Position numbers and translations under genes: made by a program
From: Bacteroidales bacterium M2
Lineage (GTDB): Bacteria > Bacteroidota > Bacteroidia > Bacteroidales > Muribaculaceae
Assembly (NCBI GenBank): GCA_001689415.1
Contig: LUJM01000022.1
Coordinates: forward strand, 1 to 59,891
Reading direction: 5' to 3'
DNA: 59,891 nt
The notes under the pieces: model-generated
Databases searched by the model: none
Seen by the model: the letters and a program-made list of their open reading frames with translations, nothing else
Told to the model about the DNA's origin: nothing
Part shown: piece by piece, positions 24,114 through 33,400 of the stretch
Layout: every line of letters begins with the position of its first letter
How positions within the stretch are numbered: position 1 is the first letter of the stretch

Positions 24114-24662
24114 ATGAAAAAACGTTTTCTCACACATGCATTAGCTATTGTGCTCTGTGGCTCGATGATTACCATGACATCATGCATCGGCAGCTTCTCG
24201 CTCACCAACCGTCTTCTTGGCTGGAACCAGCATGTAGGCAACAAGTTTGTCAACGAGTTGGTATTCTTCGCCTTCTGGATTCTCCCGGTATACGAAGTAT
24301 CGTGCCTTGCCGACGTACTCGTGCTCAACTCTATCGAATTCTGGAGCGGTAGCAACCCCATGGCCAAGGGTGATAAGATTATCGAAGGCAACGACGGCAA
24401 ATACCTTGTAAAATGCGACGGTAAGGGCTATGATGTAATCAGCCTCAACGATAACAGCAGCGTGCGCCTCGATTTCGACCAGGACTCGCAGACTTGGAGC
24501 TATACAGCTAACGGCGAGACTCGCGAACTCTTCACTTTCGTTGACGATACCCACGTGAAAATGCCTGTAGGCAACGACTGCTATCAGACATTCGAACTCT
24601 CCGACGCCGGTGTATACGCATACCAGCAGGTTGCTATGCAGGGCAACTTCGCCAGCAGATAA
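24114..24662 (+). CDS. DUF3332 family lipoprotein/membrane protein
   Basis: A 182-residue protein. The N-terminus ends TMTSCIGSFSLTNRLLGWN: a lipobox-like cysteine followed by the DUF3332 hallmark. A hydrophobic segment (VFFAFWILPVYEVSCLADVLVLNSIEFW) precedes a beta-rich C-terminal half. Function unknown; the family is common in Bacteroidetes and some proteobacteria. TAACTTTG at 24075-24082 is a probable -7 element, though the nearest TTG is 23 bases away. A strong terminator follows. Confidence 0.85.
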   Translation: MKKRFLTHALAIVLCGSMITMTSCIGSFSLTNRLLGWNQHVGNKFVNELVFFAFWILPVYEVSCLADVLVLNSIEFWSGSNPMAKGDKIIEGNDGKYLVKCDGKGYDVISLNDNSSVRLDFDQDSQTWSYTANGETRELFTFVDDTHVKMPVGNDCYQTFELSDAGVYAYQQVAMQGNFASR

Positions 24663-24674
24663 TTATATATCCAC

Positions 24675-24717
24675 AAAAAAAAACTCGCAACGGCCATTCG
24701 CTGTTGCGAGTTTTTTT
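24675..24717. terminator. Bidirectional terminator
   Basis: CTCGCAAC (24684-24691) with GTTGCGAG (24703-24710), flanked by eight A and seven T that extend the stem. Serves the DUF3332 gene and the converging leucine-rich protein gene. Confidence 0.95.
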
Positions 24718-24735
24718 GTGCTCTTTGTGTAATTG

Positions 24736-26943
24736 TCAGCGTACGATTTTGGTCACGCGCTCACCTTGCTTTACAATATAGATGCCTTTAGGCAGGCCTT
24801 GGAGTGTGCCGGCTTCAGCACCCCTGTACAGTAAAATACCATTGGGGGTATAGATATCGGAAGTTTCAGCGGCTTCTGCTACATTTTCGATGCCTGAAGC
24901 TTCTTTGACAGTATAGTTGTAAACGAATTTAGCCGAGAAGTTTTCATCGCCTTTAAACAGAGCCTCGACAGCCGTGCTGTGTTTGCCGGGGGTGTTTTCG
25001 AGTGTCGGCATGTCGGTCACGGTCATGCTGTAGCCGGGTATGTTGCATGTAAATGTTACAGGCAGGTTGGTAGCCCCGTGCTCAAATTCGCTGCAGTCGG
25101 CCACGGCCATAGGCTCTAACATGTTGCGGTATTGTGCAAATGGAGATTTTGAGTCGCTGTATACATCTACATCGGGGACATAGATTTTGAGTTCCTTATT
25201 GTAATTTATGAATGCCGAAGCGGAAACAGGTACTTCGAACGGTGCGAGTACGGCCATTGTAAGGCTTGCTGTTCCTAATCCCCAGGTGCCTATTTCTGTC
25301 ACATTGCGAGGCACAACTATTTTGGTGAGTCCGGAGTTATAGAAAGCGTTAGAATCTATCTTCTTGAGAGATTCCGGAAGTTCGATGGTTTTCAGATTCT
25401 TACATTCGCGGAATGCGGCTTCTCCGATTTCAGTTACAGCTTCACCAAGTGTTACATTTTTAAGTGTTTGCGATTTCCAGAATAATTGACCGGGAATGTA
25501 TTCAACCTTGTTGCCGACTATAAATGATTCGATCGGTGCCGAACAAACGTCGGTGCCGTGATAGGCATCGAAATCTTTTTGAGCAGTGCGGATGGCATTC
25601 CATGTAAGGGTGCTGAGTTTTGGGCATCCGCTGAGGAAGTAATAGTAGTCGAATTCCTTTAATCCTTCGCCGATTGTGATTCGTTCGAGCGAAGTCATTC
25701 TGCTGATGCTCAGCTTACCGAGAGTCTCTACTCCGTCGGGAATCACAAGCTCGCTGATTCCCGAGCATCCGGCAAAGGCCTCTTTGCCTATAGTTTTGAG
25801 AGATGTCGGCAAGGTGAGTTCTTTAATACCGCGACAGTCACAAAGGAACTCTTCGGGGAGCATGCTTACTTTGTTGCCAAATACTATAGTTTTGAGCGAG
25901 TCGCCAAACATTTTCTTGCCCTCATAGTCTTTGTATGTCTCAATTGAAATTGCATTCCAATTTACGGAAACGAGAGAATCGCAGCTTTTAAAAGACTTGT
26001 TGCCGATGCGGGTCACACTCTCCGGCACGCTGATACTGCTCAGGCGAGTGCTTGCAAAAATATAGTCGGTGATAGTTTTTGTGCCGTCGGCTATTGTGAT
26101 ATCGAGAGGTGTATGCAAATATTCATCCACGCGGTATAGATAAGCGACTTTGTCGATATAAACCAGTTTTTCTATATCCTGATTGTTTTCCCAATATGTG
26201 CCGTCAAAAGCTTGATAGCCTACAAATTCGATAGTGCCGGGAGTCTTTACGATGCTTAGTGAAGGCACGTCTTTGAAAGCCCTGGCAGGCACTGATTTCA
26301 CTCCGGGGCCGAATACTACAGTGTAAACCGGCGATTTCTTAAAATTACCGATGTATCGCGCTACAGGGTCGAAGGAGTCGGCTTCGCAATCAATGGCGTT
26401 CCATGTCACTTTAGTCAGTGCGTTGCAATCGTTGAAAGAGCAGCCTCCGAGGAATGTAAGTGTTTGGGGCAGTGTAATCTCTTTGATACTATGGCATTCG
26501 GCAAATGTATATCCCCGATTGCTATAGTTTATCTGTTTTTCGCCAATGCTTTGCAGGGTAGACGGCAGTACGACATTCGACAGCTTGATACATTTTGCAA
26601 ATGTATAATTGCCAAGGTGTTTAAGGCCTTCGGGCAATGCTACGCTTTCAAGGTTCTGATAGTCGTAAAATGAGTAGTCTCCAACGGTGGTGATGCCTTG
26701 CTCGATTACAACATGCTCGATCAAGTCTTTCGATTCATACCATTCCGGGTAAGTGGCATAGATAGAAGCAGGGTTGTAATAGTTTGTCATGGCGCCACTG
26801 CCTTTTATTTTCAGGGTGTTGCCATCGAGTTCCCAGGTGGCATTGTCGCCGCAGCTTCCGCTTGATATCGCAGCTGTGGCAGCCAATGGACTTGAAAGCG
26901 CTGCGAACAGTGCCAAGCCGGCAATCAGGTAAAATTGTCTCAT
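24736..26943 (-). CDS. Secreted BspA-like leucine-rich repeat protein, Por-type tail
   Basis: A 735-residue exported protein with a signal peptide (residues 1-24) and a tandem array of LRR_5 (BspA/TpLRR) repeats over residues ~30-590, seen as recurring blocks such as LPTSLKTIGKEAFAGCSGI, with related 'x-I-x-x-x-A-F' units. A short Ig-like stretch (~600-690) follows, and the last ~45 residues (YTPNGILLYRG...GIYIVKQGERVTKIV) resemble a type IX secretion C-terminal signal. BspA-like proteins act at the surface in adhesion. Promoter at 27116-27146 gives a ~165-base leader. Confidence 0.88.
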   Translation of the reverse strand: MRQFYLIAGLALFAALSSPLAATAAISSGSCGDNATWELDGNTLKIKGSGAMTNYYNPASIYATYPEWYESKDLIEHVVIEQGITTVGDYSFYDYQNLESVALPEGLKHLGNYTFAKCIKLSNVVLPSTLQSIGEKQINYSNRGYTFAECHSIKEITLPQTLTFLGGCSFNDCNALTKVTWNAIDCEADSFDPVARYIGNFKKSPVYTVVFGPGVKSVPARAFKDVPSLSIVKTPGTIEFVGYQAFDGTYWENNQDIEKLVYIDKVAYLYRVDEYLHTPLDITIADGTKTITDYIFASTRLSSISVPESVTRIGNKSFKSCDSLVSVNWNAISIETYKDYEGKKMFGDSLKTIVFGNKVSMLPEEFLCDCRGIKELTLPTSLKTIGKEAFAGCSGISELVIPDGVETLGKLSISRMTSLERITIGEGLKEFDYYYFLSGCPKLSTLTWNAIRTAQKDFDAYHGTDVCSAPIESFIVGNKVEYIPGQLFWKSQTLKNVTLGEAVTEIGEAAFRECKNLKTIELPESLKKIDSNAFYNSGLTKIVVPRNVTEIGTWGLGTASLTMAVLAPFEVPVSASAFINYNKELKIYVPDVDVYSDSKSPFAQYRNMLEPMAVADCSEFEHGATNLPVTFTCNIPGYSMTVTDMPTLENTPGKHSTAVEALFKGDENFSAKFVYNYTVKEASGIENVAEAAETSDIYTPNGILLYRGAEAGTLQGLPKGIYIVKQGERVTKIVR

Positions 26944-27115
26944 GCTTTTTGATGTGTTATAATGTTTAATTCTATGGGCGATAGACTCAATAACGCTTAT
27001 TTCTATAATGTGTAATCGCCGAATTTATAGAGACTTCGGCTGCGATATGCACTCGCTTTGGGCTTTGGTTAGTAAGTTGGCTTAACAGCTATGGGGCGAG
27101 GTGTATTTCTGAATG

Positions 27116-27146
27116 CAAAATTAACAGAATAATTTCTGGTTTACAA
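27116..27146 (-). promoter_or_regulatory. Promoter of the leucine-rich protein gene
   Basis: Minus strand: TTG (27144-27146), 20 bases, TAATTTTG (27116-27123). The leader between here and the ATG (26943) is ~165 bases and holds no fold I can name. Together with the serA terminator this accounts for the 335-base gap 26944-27278. Confidence 0.75.
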
Positions 27147-27219
27147 ATAATTGGCAACCCTTTTATGCTATTGGGTACTTATACAAAAAGCTTTTGCCTC
27201 TACTGATTCTGTGTATAAA

Positions 27220-27257
27220 AATAGAGACTGTCTAACTTTGGTTGTTAGACAGTCTCT
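27220..27257 (-). terminator. Terminator of serC-serA
   Basis: A perfect 14-base stem, 27223-27236 with 27244-27257, 7-base loop; on the minus strand it is followed by ATTTTTATAC. Confidence 0.92.
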
Positions 27258-27278
27258 CGTATAGTTTCTAAGTAATAA

Positions 27279-28196
27279 TCAGTTCACCTTGAATTTGGTG
27301 CAGCCGGTAGCGAAGAATGCCGCAATCTGGCGGGCCGCTGCCACACCTGCATTGAGGTTTGCTTCGGCGGTCTGGGCACCGCTCTTCTTGGGAGTGAAGA
27401 ATACGCGGTCGGCGAAACGCTCGGTCAGTACATCAGCGTTGCCGGGACGAACATCGGCAAAGTATTTCAGGTCGGGGCGCTCGGCGAGTACTTCCTCGAG
27501 TTCGGCCTCGTTGATTACTTCCTTGCGGGCAGTGTTGATGAGTACAGCACCCTTTGGCATTGCAGCGATGAGTTCTCGGCCTATGCTGCCTTTAGTCTCG
27601 GCTGTGGCAGGGATGTGAATCGACACAAAGTCGCTACCGCTGTATAGAGCCTTTAGGTCGGCTGCCGGTTCAACACCTGCTTCGCGCATGGCTTCGGCGG
27701 GGCAATAGGGGTCGAATGCCATAACTGTCATATCGAAGCCTTTGGCTTTTGGGGCTACGTGGCGGCTAACAGCTCCGAATGCATGCAGACCCAGGCGTTT
27801 GCCACCGAGCTCGAAGCCGGTAGTGCCTGCATATTTGTTGCGTGCTGCCATGATAGCCATACCCATTACGAGCTCGGCCACGGCATTGGCATTCTGTCCG
27901 GGAGTATTTTCTACTACTATTCCGGCTTCAGAAGCAGCCTTGAGGTCGATATTGTCGTAGCCAGCACCTGCGCGTACTACGATTTTCAGTTCGGGTGCGG
28001 CGGCGATAACGGCGGCGTCTACAATGTCGCTGCGTACAATCAGCGCATTTGCTGTAGCCACGGCGGCGTGGAGTTCGTCGGCACTTTTATATTTTTCGAG
28101 AAGTGTCACTGTGTGACCGGCGTCTTCGAGCACGCCGCGCATTTGCGATACAGCTGCTGCCGAAAAAGGCTTCTCTGTTGCTATCAGTACGTTCAT
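27279..28196 (-). CDS. serA: D-3-phosphoglycerate dehydrogenase, short form with Lys in place of catalytic His
   Basis: A 305-residue NAD-dependent 2-hydroxyacid dehydrogenase, first step of serine synthesis. There is no ACT regulatory domain. The nucleotide loop reads GLHAFGAVSR, with His where most have Gly, and the usual TPHIGAST motif is FTPKKSGAQTAEA, so the catalytic His is Lys. Both features match the so-called type IIIK enzymes known from Entamoeba and Bacteroidetes. The active-site Arg is in NTARKEVINEAE. ATG 28196 (MNVLIATEKPF) is preferred over 28238, which would run into serC. It lies 19 bases after serC and shares its promoter. Confidence 0.93.
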   Translation of the reverse strand: MNVLIATEKPFSAAAVSQMRGVLEDAGHTVTLLEKYKSADELHAAVATANALIVRSDIVDAAVIAAAPELKIVVRAGAGYDNIDLKAASEAGIVVENTPGQNANAVAELVMGMAIMAARNKYAGTTGFELGGKRLGLHAFGAVSRHVAPKAKGFDMTVMAFDPYCPAEAMREAGVEPAADLKALYSGSDFVSIHIPATAETKGSIGRELIAAMPKGAVLINTARKEVINEAELEEVLAERPDLKYFADVRPGNADVLTERFADRVFFTPKKSGAQTAEANLNAGVAAARQIAAFFATGCTKFKVN

Positions 28197-28215
28197 CTCT
28201 TGTGGGCTTGAGTTA

Positions 28216-29286
28216 TTAGTGTGTTGACTCGAAATCACGCATAGCCTCTACAAGTACTTTCACACTCTCGATAGGAAGTGCGTTGTAGAGCGATGCACGG
28301 AATCCGCCTACGCTGCGGTGTCCCTTGATACCGACAATGCCGCGTGCGCCGCAGAAATCGATGAAGTCTTTTTCGAGTTCCTTGTATTCGGGAGTCATCA
28401 CGAAGCAAACGTTCATAATCGAGCGGTCGGCGGGATCGGTGACAGTACCGGTAAACATCTTGCTGTCGTCGATAGCCTGATAGAGCATAGCTGCTTTTTC
28501 GAGGTCGCGGCGTTCGAGCTCCTTAAGGCCGCCGAGCTGCTTGTAGTAGCGCAGGGTCTGGAGAGCCGAGAATATAGGCAGTACAGGAGGTGTGTTGAAC
28601 ATCGAGCCCTTCTTGATGTGGGTGCGGTAGTCGAGCATAGTGGGGATGGGGCGGTCTACATGGCCGAGGGCATCCTCGCGAACGATTACCAGTGTAACAC
28701 CGGCGGGGGCAAGATTCTTCTGTGCACCGGCATAGATTGCATCATATTTGCTGAAGTCAATCGGGCGCGAGAAGATATCCGAGCTCATGTCGGCAATGAG
28801 GCGGCAAGGCACGTCGGGGTCTACGCGGATTTCTGTACCGTAGATTGTATTATTGCTTGTATAGTGGAAATAGTCTACATCGGCAGGAACTTCGTAACCC
28901 TTGGGAATATAGGTGTAACCGGCTTCTTTTGAAGATGCTAATACATCTACATCGCCAAACAGGCGGGCTTCTTTGATAGCATTGCTTGCCCATGTGCCGG
29001 TGTCGATATACGCTGCGCGGCGGGCAAGGAAGTTATACGGTATCATGCAGAACTGCATGGAAGCACCACCGCCGAGCCACAGAACTTCAAATCCTGCAGG
29101 GATATCGAGAAGCTCCTTTACAAGGGCGGTTGCCTCGTCGATAACAGCCTGAAATTCTTTGCTGCGGTGCGATACCTCGAGCACTGACAAGCCCGTTCCG
29201 GCAAAGTTGAGAATTGCATCGGCCGTATTCTGAATCGTATACTCGCTCAGTATCGACGGCCCGGCATAAAAGTTGTGTTTCTTCAT
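28216..29286 (-). CDS. serC: Phosphoserine aminotransferase
   Basis: A 356-residue PLP-dependent aminotransferase: starts MKKHNFYAGPSILSE, has the SHRSKEF segment, WLGGGASMQF, DMSSDIFSRPID and the PLP lysine in YAGAQKNLAPAG. It makes phosphoserine from phosphohydroxypyruvate and glutamate. ATG 29286 is chosen because the promoter's -7 box (29317-29324) excludes the longer frame to 29319. It forms an operon with serA, which supplies its substrate. Confidence 0.96.
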   Translation of the reverse strand: MKKHNFYAGPSILSEYTIQNTADAILNFAGTGLSVLEVSHRSKEFQAVIDEATALVKELLDIPAGFEVLWLGGGASMQFCMIPYNFLARRAAYIDTGTWASNAIKEARLFGDVDVLASSKEAGYTYIPKGYEVPADVDYFHYTSNNTIYGTEIRVDPDVPCRLIADMSSDIFSRPIDFSKYDAIYAGAQKNLAPAGVTLVIVREDALGHVDRPIPTMLDYRTHIKKGSMFNTPPVLPIFSALQTLRYYKQLGGLKELERRDLEKAAMLYQAIDDSKMFTGTVTDPADRSIMNVCFVMTPEYKELEKDFIDFCGARGIVGIKGHRSVGGFRASLYNALPIESVKVLVEAMRDFESTH

Positions 29287-29316
29287 AAAAAACATTTTAG
29301 AGTTAGATCTGCGCTG

Positions 29317-29347
29317 CAAATATAGGCAATGACTTTTAATTGTGCAA
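29317..29347 (-). promoter_or_regulatory. Promoter of serC-serA
   Basis: Minus strand: TTG (29345-29347), 20 bases, TATATTTG (29317-29324). Transcription start ~23 bases before the serC ATG. Confidence 0.8.
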
Positions 29348-29473
29348 GCAATTTCCGACTATTCATTCCAGCGGATACACAAGTTTCTTTTTTTTGCATA
29401 TCTTGCATGATAGCTTATCTTTAATATTATGGCCCACAATTTCTTTTGCCGATATTTTTTTCGCAGCTTTTTC

Positions 29474-29503
29474 TTGTTCTATTAAAAATATTTCGTAATT
29501 TTG
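29474..29503 (+). promoter_or_regulatory. Orphan promoter, rightward
   Basis: TTG 29474-29476, 19 bases, TAATTTTG 29496-29503. No protein gene follows on this strand; the next feature is the hairpin with T-run at 29589-29618. Confidence 0.7.
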
Positions 29504-29509
29504 CATTAC

Positions 29510-29620
29510 ATACGAAAGAACAGTAAGCTAATAGTGTACAGATTGTCTACAAAGCAACTATTTTTTTGACAACTATCAATGTAAATATAAGCACGCCCAC
29601 AAAACGGAGCGTGCTTTTTT
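29510..29620 (+). ncRNA. Candidate small RNA (~110 nt)
   Basis: Between the orphan promoter and an intrinsic terminator (AAGCACGC 29589-29596 with GCGTGCTT, then six T, ending ~29619) lies a ~110-base stretch without an open frame. It has an internal T7 run and small palindromic pieces. Neighbours are serC (divergent) and algH (converging), so the transcript belongs to neither. I do not recognise an Rfam family. It occupies most of the 372-base gap 29287-29658. Confidence 0.55.
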
Positions 29621-29658
29621 AATCGTTTTTATCAATGCTGTAAACCGTAATTGCCATG

Positions 29659-30267
29659 TCAGTTGGCGCTTACATTGCGGGGGAGGAGGGTCCATGCGCG
29701 GTAGGCCGGACCAAGCGACCGAACTGTGCGGTGCCAATAGCTGTCGCCGACGGTACGAAGCAGGTCGGATGCACATGCGGGTGGCGGGGCTATGGCCCAG
29801 TTTTCCCGGCGTATTTCTCGTTCGAGCTGCCCTTCGGCCCAATTGCTGTAGCCGATAAAAAACCTGACAGCACCGTCGACCGGATAACCGGCATTGACAT
29901 ACGAGATAATAGCATCGAAATCTCCGCCGATATAAATACCCGGGGCATACCGCCGTGCGTTTGGTATGATTTCACTGCCAAGGGTATGGAGAAAGTAAAG
30001 GCGGTCCTGTCCTAATGGACCTCCACAAAATACCGGTATCTGAATACGTGTTTCTATTCCTTCGAGCAATTCGTTGAGCTGGTATTCTGTGCGGTTGTTC
30101 ATTACAACACCGGTAGCCCCTTCGTCGGGCACGTAATCTATCAGCGATACTACTCCGTGATTGAAATAGCTTTCGTGTATAAATGGTTCGGCGACAAGTA
30201 ATCCGCCGACTGCCGGGGGCTGGCTGCTGCTCTTTACCCGGAAAAGGTTGGTGGTAATGTCTTTCAT
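29659..30267 (-). CDS. YqgE/AlgH family protein
   Basis: A 202-residue member of the YqgE/AlgH (DUF179) family, with GGLLVAEPFIHESYFNHGVV near the N-terminus, GATGVVMNNRTEYQLNEL, VFCGGPLGQDRLYFLH and the C-terminal FIGYSNWAEGQLEREI. Function unclear; family members are single-domain cytoplasmic proteins, named from a link to alginate regulation in Pseudomonas. Dispersed repeat copy B lies 35-85 bases upstream and no TAnnTTTG promoter is seen, so the repeat may be part of its control region. Confidence 0.93.
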   Translation of the reverse strand: MKDITTNLFRVKSSSQPPAVGGLLVAEPFIHESYFNHGVVSLIDYVPDEGATGVVMNNRTEYQLNELLEGIETRIQIPVFCGGPLGQDRLYFLHTLGSEIIPNARRYAPGIYIGGDFDAIISYVNAGYPVDGAVRFFIGYSNWAEGQLEREIRRENWAIAPPPACASDLLRTVGDSYWHRTVRSLGPAYRAWTLLPRNVSAN

Positions 30268-30300
30268 ATCGCTGATAGGTTGAAACGTTGATAAATATTA

Positions 30301-30350
30301 TAAGTAACTCTTAAAAATCACTCGCATCTAATTTTTGCGAGTTACTTATT
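30301..30350 (+). repeat. Dispersed intergenic repeat, copy B
   Basis: Contains the core ATCACTCGCATCTAATTTTT followed by GCGAGTTACTT. Two exclusive stems share the same right arm: AAGTAACTC (30302-30310) with GAGTTACTT (30339-30347), or ACTCGCA (30320-30326) with TGCGAGT (30336-30342). Related to 14930-14973 and to the reverse of 35908-35955. Confidence 0.8.
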
Positions 30351-30394
30351 TTAAAAACGCGCAAATAATGCGTTTGGTTTTATCTCCGATTGCA

Positions 30395-30432
30395 AAAAAT
30401 ATGCCATGGAAGAAAACTATCCTCCATGGCAT
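30395..30432 (-). terminator. Terminator of the 1053-residue adhesin-like gene
   Basis: ATGCCATGGA (30401-30410) with TCCATGGCAT (30423-30432), 12-base loop; on the minus strand six T follow. Confidence 0.9.
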
Positions 30433-30453
30433 AATATCAGGTGTGTCTATTGT

Positions 30454-33400
30454 TTATTTCACCATTACCTTGCGGGCTTCGGAGCCTTTTACGATAATGT
30501 ATACGCCGGTCGACACCTTGTCTTTTGCCACACGCATACCGCTGAGGTTGTAGACAACGCTGTCGGCATCGATGTCTGATGCGCTGATTTCGCTCAGGCC
30601 GCTGTAGGCGATGTGTATCGATACCGCATTACTCGGTGCTACTGCGCCGTGGTTGTATACGGGAACTACCATATACTCGAAGTCATAATCGCCGTCAGCA
30701 GCATCTTCGCCGAAGGGGCGGTGTACAAAGGTTGTTTCCTTGACCGGTTCAGTGCTGAGCAGTGTGCCGTTGCAGTATACCCGGTAGTGGTCTATGGCAA
30801 GGTCCTTGGGCTGAGTGGGTGCAGACTCGTAGGTCACGTCATCGATAAAGAGTGCCACTGTGTCGTACGAATTGTGGTGGATAGCGAAATACATTGCTCC
30901 GGCAGGAAGATCAAACTTATATTCGGTCCAATCCTCGGGCACGGCATCTTGTACCAAAGTGCCGTCAACCTTTTCTACCTTGGTGGTGAAACTTTCCACT
31001 TTGTTGTCGCCTGTCGAGTAGTAGATTTCGAAAGTCTCGGGCCATGCTACCGAGAAGCTCTTTGCCCAGAATTTCACTGTCTGAGCGTTGCCCGACAGTT
31101 GCGGCGAGATGAGCCAGTTGTCGTTTTCGCTGCGCTGTGCGCTCACACCGAGCATGAAACGGCGACCGCTGTGAGCAACGGCGTCAGGCTGATATTCAGG
31201 AGGAATATTAGCCTCGACATTGTCGAAGAGCTGGAATGCAATCGGCTGTGTCTGATAGGGATTATAGAGCTCGCGGAATACATTGTAGGTCTTCTGACCG
31301 TCGCCGTCGTATACAGTCCAACCACCGGCTCCGCTGATCGACATAGCTGTATAGGCGGGGCTTTCGAAGTCTTCTGTCAGTGTTTCGGGCTGAGGTTCGC
31401 CAATTACAGGTGCGCTCCATGTCAGGGTTATTTCGCTGCCATTGGCGTTAGCGGCGAGGTCGTTGACAGTTGCAAATGCCGCGCGTGCGATTTCTACTGT
31501 CGCCTTGCGGGTGTTGTCGGCCGGTGTTGCATCACCTTCTACATTGGCGCTGAAGCTGATTTCGAGCGCGTCGGGGGCGATATAAGGCACTTCGTAGTCG
31601 AGTGTGTAGTCGGCAAAACCGTTAGGCGCGATAGTTTTGTCGGTGTCGGTCTTTATTGTCTGGCCGTTGACTGTCCATACAGCAGAGGGGGTAACTTCGG
31701 TAGTGCCAAGGTTTTCTACATGTGCCTTGTAGCTGATTTTAGTGCCTACAGCTGCAGTGCTGTTGCCGCTCATGCTCACGATGTGTACGTCGGTAGCATC
31801 GAGGTTGCGAACGCGGATATTGTCGAGAGGTATACTCCATGTGTGTTCGTCGTCGTTGTCGCGGGCTTTGAATCGTAGTTCGAACATCACAGCACCGGCT
31901 GCTTTGAAACGGTCGAGTGCCACGCGGGCCTGAGTCCACTCGTCGGTAGGTTTCGCTTTGAGGTCGATTGTCTCAATCAATTCGAGATTATCGATGTCGG
32001 TACCGCAAAGTACCTCTATCACATTACCTTTGCCCTGATACCAGAATTCAAGTACAGGTTTGTCGGCCTTTGAAATATCGGCGCGTACCGAGATAAGACC
32101 GTACATTACATTTGTATCGTAAGGTAGCCAAAAATAGAAACCATTGTCGCCGTCCTGCGATGCAAGTGGCTTGGGTGATTCGGGATCTGTGGGGTCGAAG
32201 AGCGAGGCAAAGTAATCGTCGGTGATAGTGCCCATTTGCTGGCCGCCGGTGCCCGATGCCTGATCGGCAAGCCAGATACCGTCGTAAAGGCCGTCGGCAA
32301 ATGATTCGGTAAACGGCAGTGCGTCGGGTTGGCCTACTACAGATATATTCGATGTGTTGTCAAGCGAATAGTTTTCGCCATAACCGGCTGTTACCTGATA
32401 GGCAAAGTAGTCCTGGCCCTTAAGGTCGGGATATGTAAATGTATACGAGCATTCTTTTGTCGATGCAAGTGCGGGGTCATAATATGTGCCAAAGGCATCG
32501 AAGATATAGTATTCCACAGCCTCGGGGTCTACATAACCGCCGTGTTCGCCAACCTCGCCTACTCGGTCCCAGGTAAGTGTGGCTGTTTTAAAGTCGTTGT
32601 TGACTTTGAGTTTTACGTTTTCGGGTGCAAGGGGGGTATCCGGGCCTGCGAAGATGCTCTTATATTCGATTTTTTCGCTGGCAGTTTCGCCTACATACGC
32701 CACGGCTGTAAAACGGTTGTTTAAGCCTGCATAGAGTTCTACATCCTGGGTAATTACCTGGCCGGGTTGCACGTTGTCAAATGTGAACTTGTCGACTTCC
32801 CACCTCGAGGTGAGGATGACCTTTGAAATCTCTGTCAGGTCTTTGCCGCCAACAGTCTTGGTCGGGGCGGTGTAGGTGAGGGTAGCCTTGAGCTCGCCCT
32901 TGGGGGCAAGTACATACTCAAGTGTTCCGGGCATAGGCGGGTCTACCACTACGGGCGGTGTCACCGATCCGGCCTTGACCGACACATTGGTCAGTTTGAG
33001 TGTTCCCTTCTGGGTGGCCTTGGTTGTGCAGTGGAAACCGAGATAGTAATAGCCTTCGGTTGCAATGGTGCAGTTGTACTCGTGGAGTGTCATGGCCTTG
33101 TCGGTAAACTGTGTGGTAGGGGTTACCACAGTAGTCATGCCTTCGACCGTAGGCTCTGTGCCAAGTCCCACGTTCATCTCTACGGCAGTAGCGCCGGGGC
33201 CCATCATACCTACTTCATAGCCGATTACATAGTCGCCTGCAGGCATGTGGATTGGCACAGTGAAGAGCCAGTCGTCGTTGGATTCTGTTTCGTTAGGCAC
33301 CATGCAGGCAGCATAGCCTGTGACGGAGCCATACTTCCAACTGCGGCTGTCGTTGTTGACATTGATGTCTGTGTAGTTGCTCACGATCTCTTTGTTTTCT

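Noticed and set aside
27223..27257. 14-base perfect palindrome as a possible mobile-element end
   Set aside because: It is followed by a T-run on the minus strand directly after serA, so it is an ordinary terminator.
30613..31878. 421-residue open frame on the plus strand
   Set aside because: It is antisense to the large secreted protein gene; its Cys/Val/Tyr-rich translation is typical of a mirror frame.
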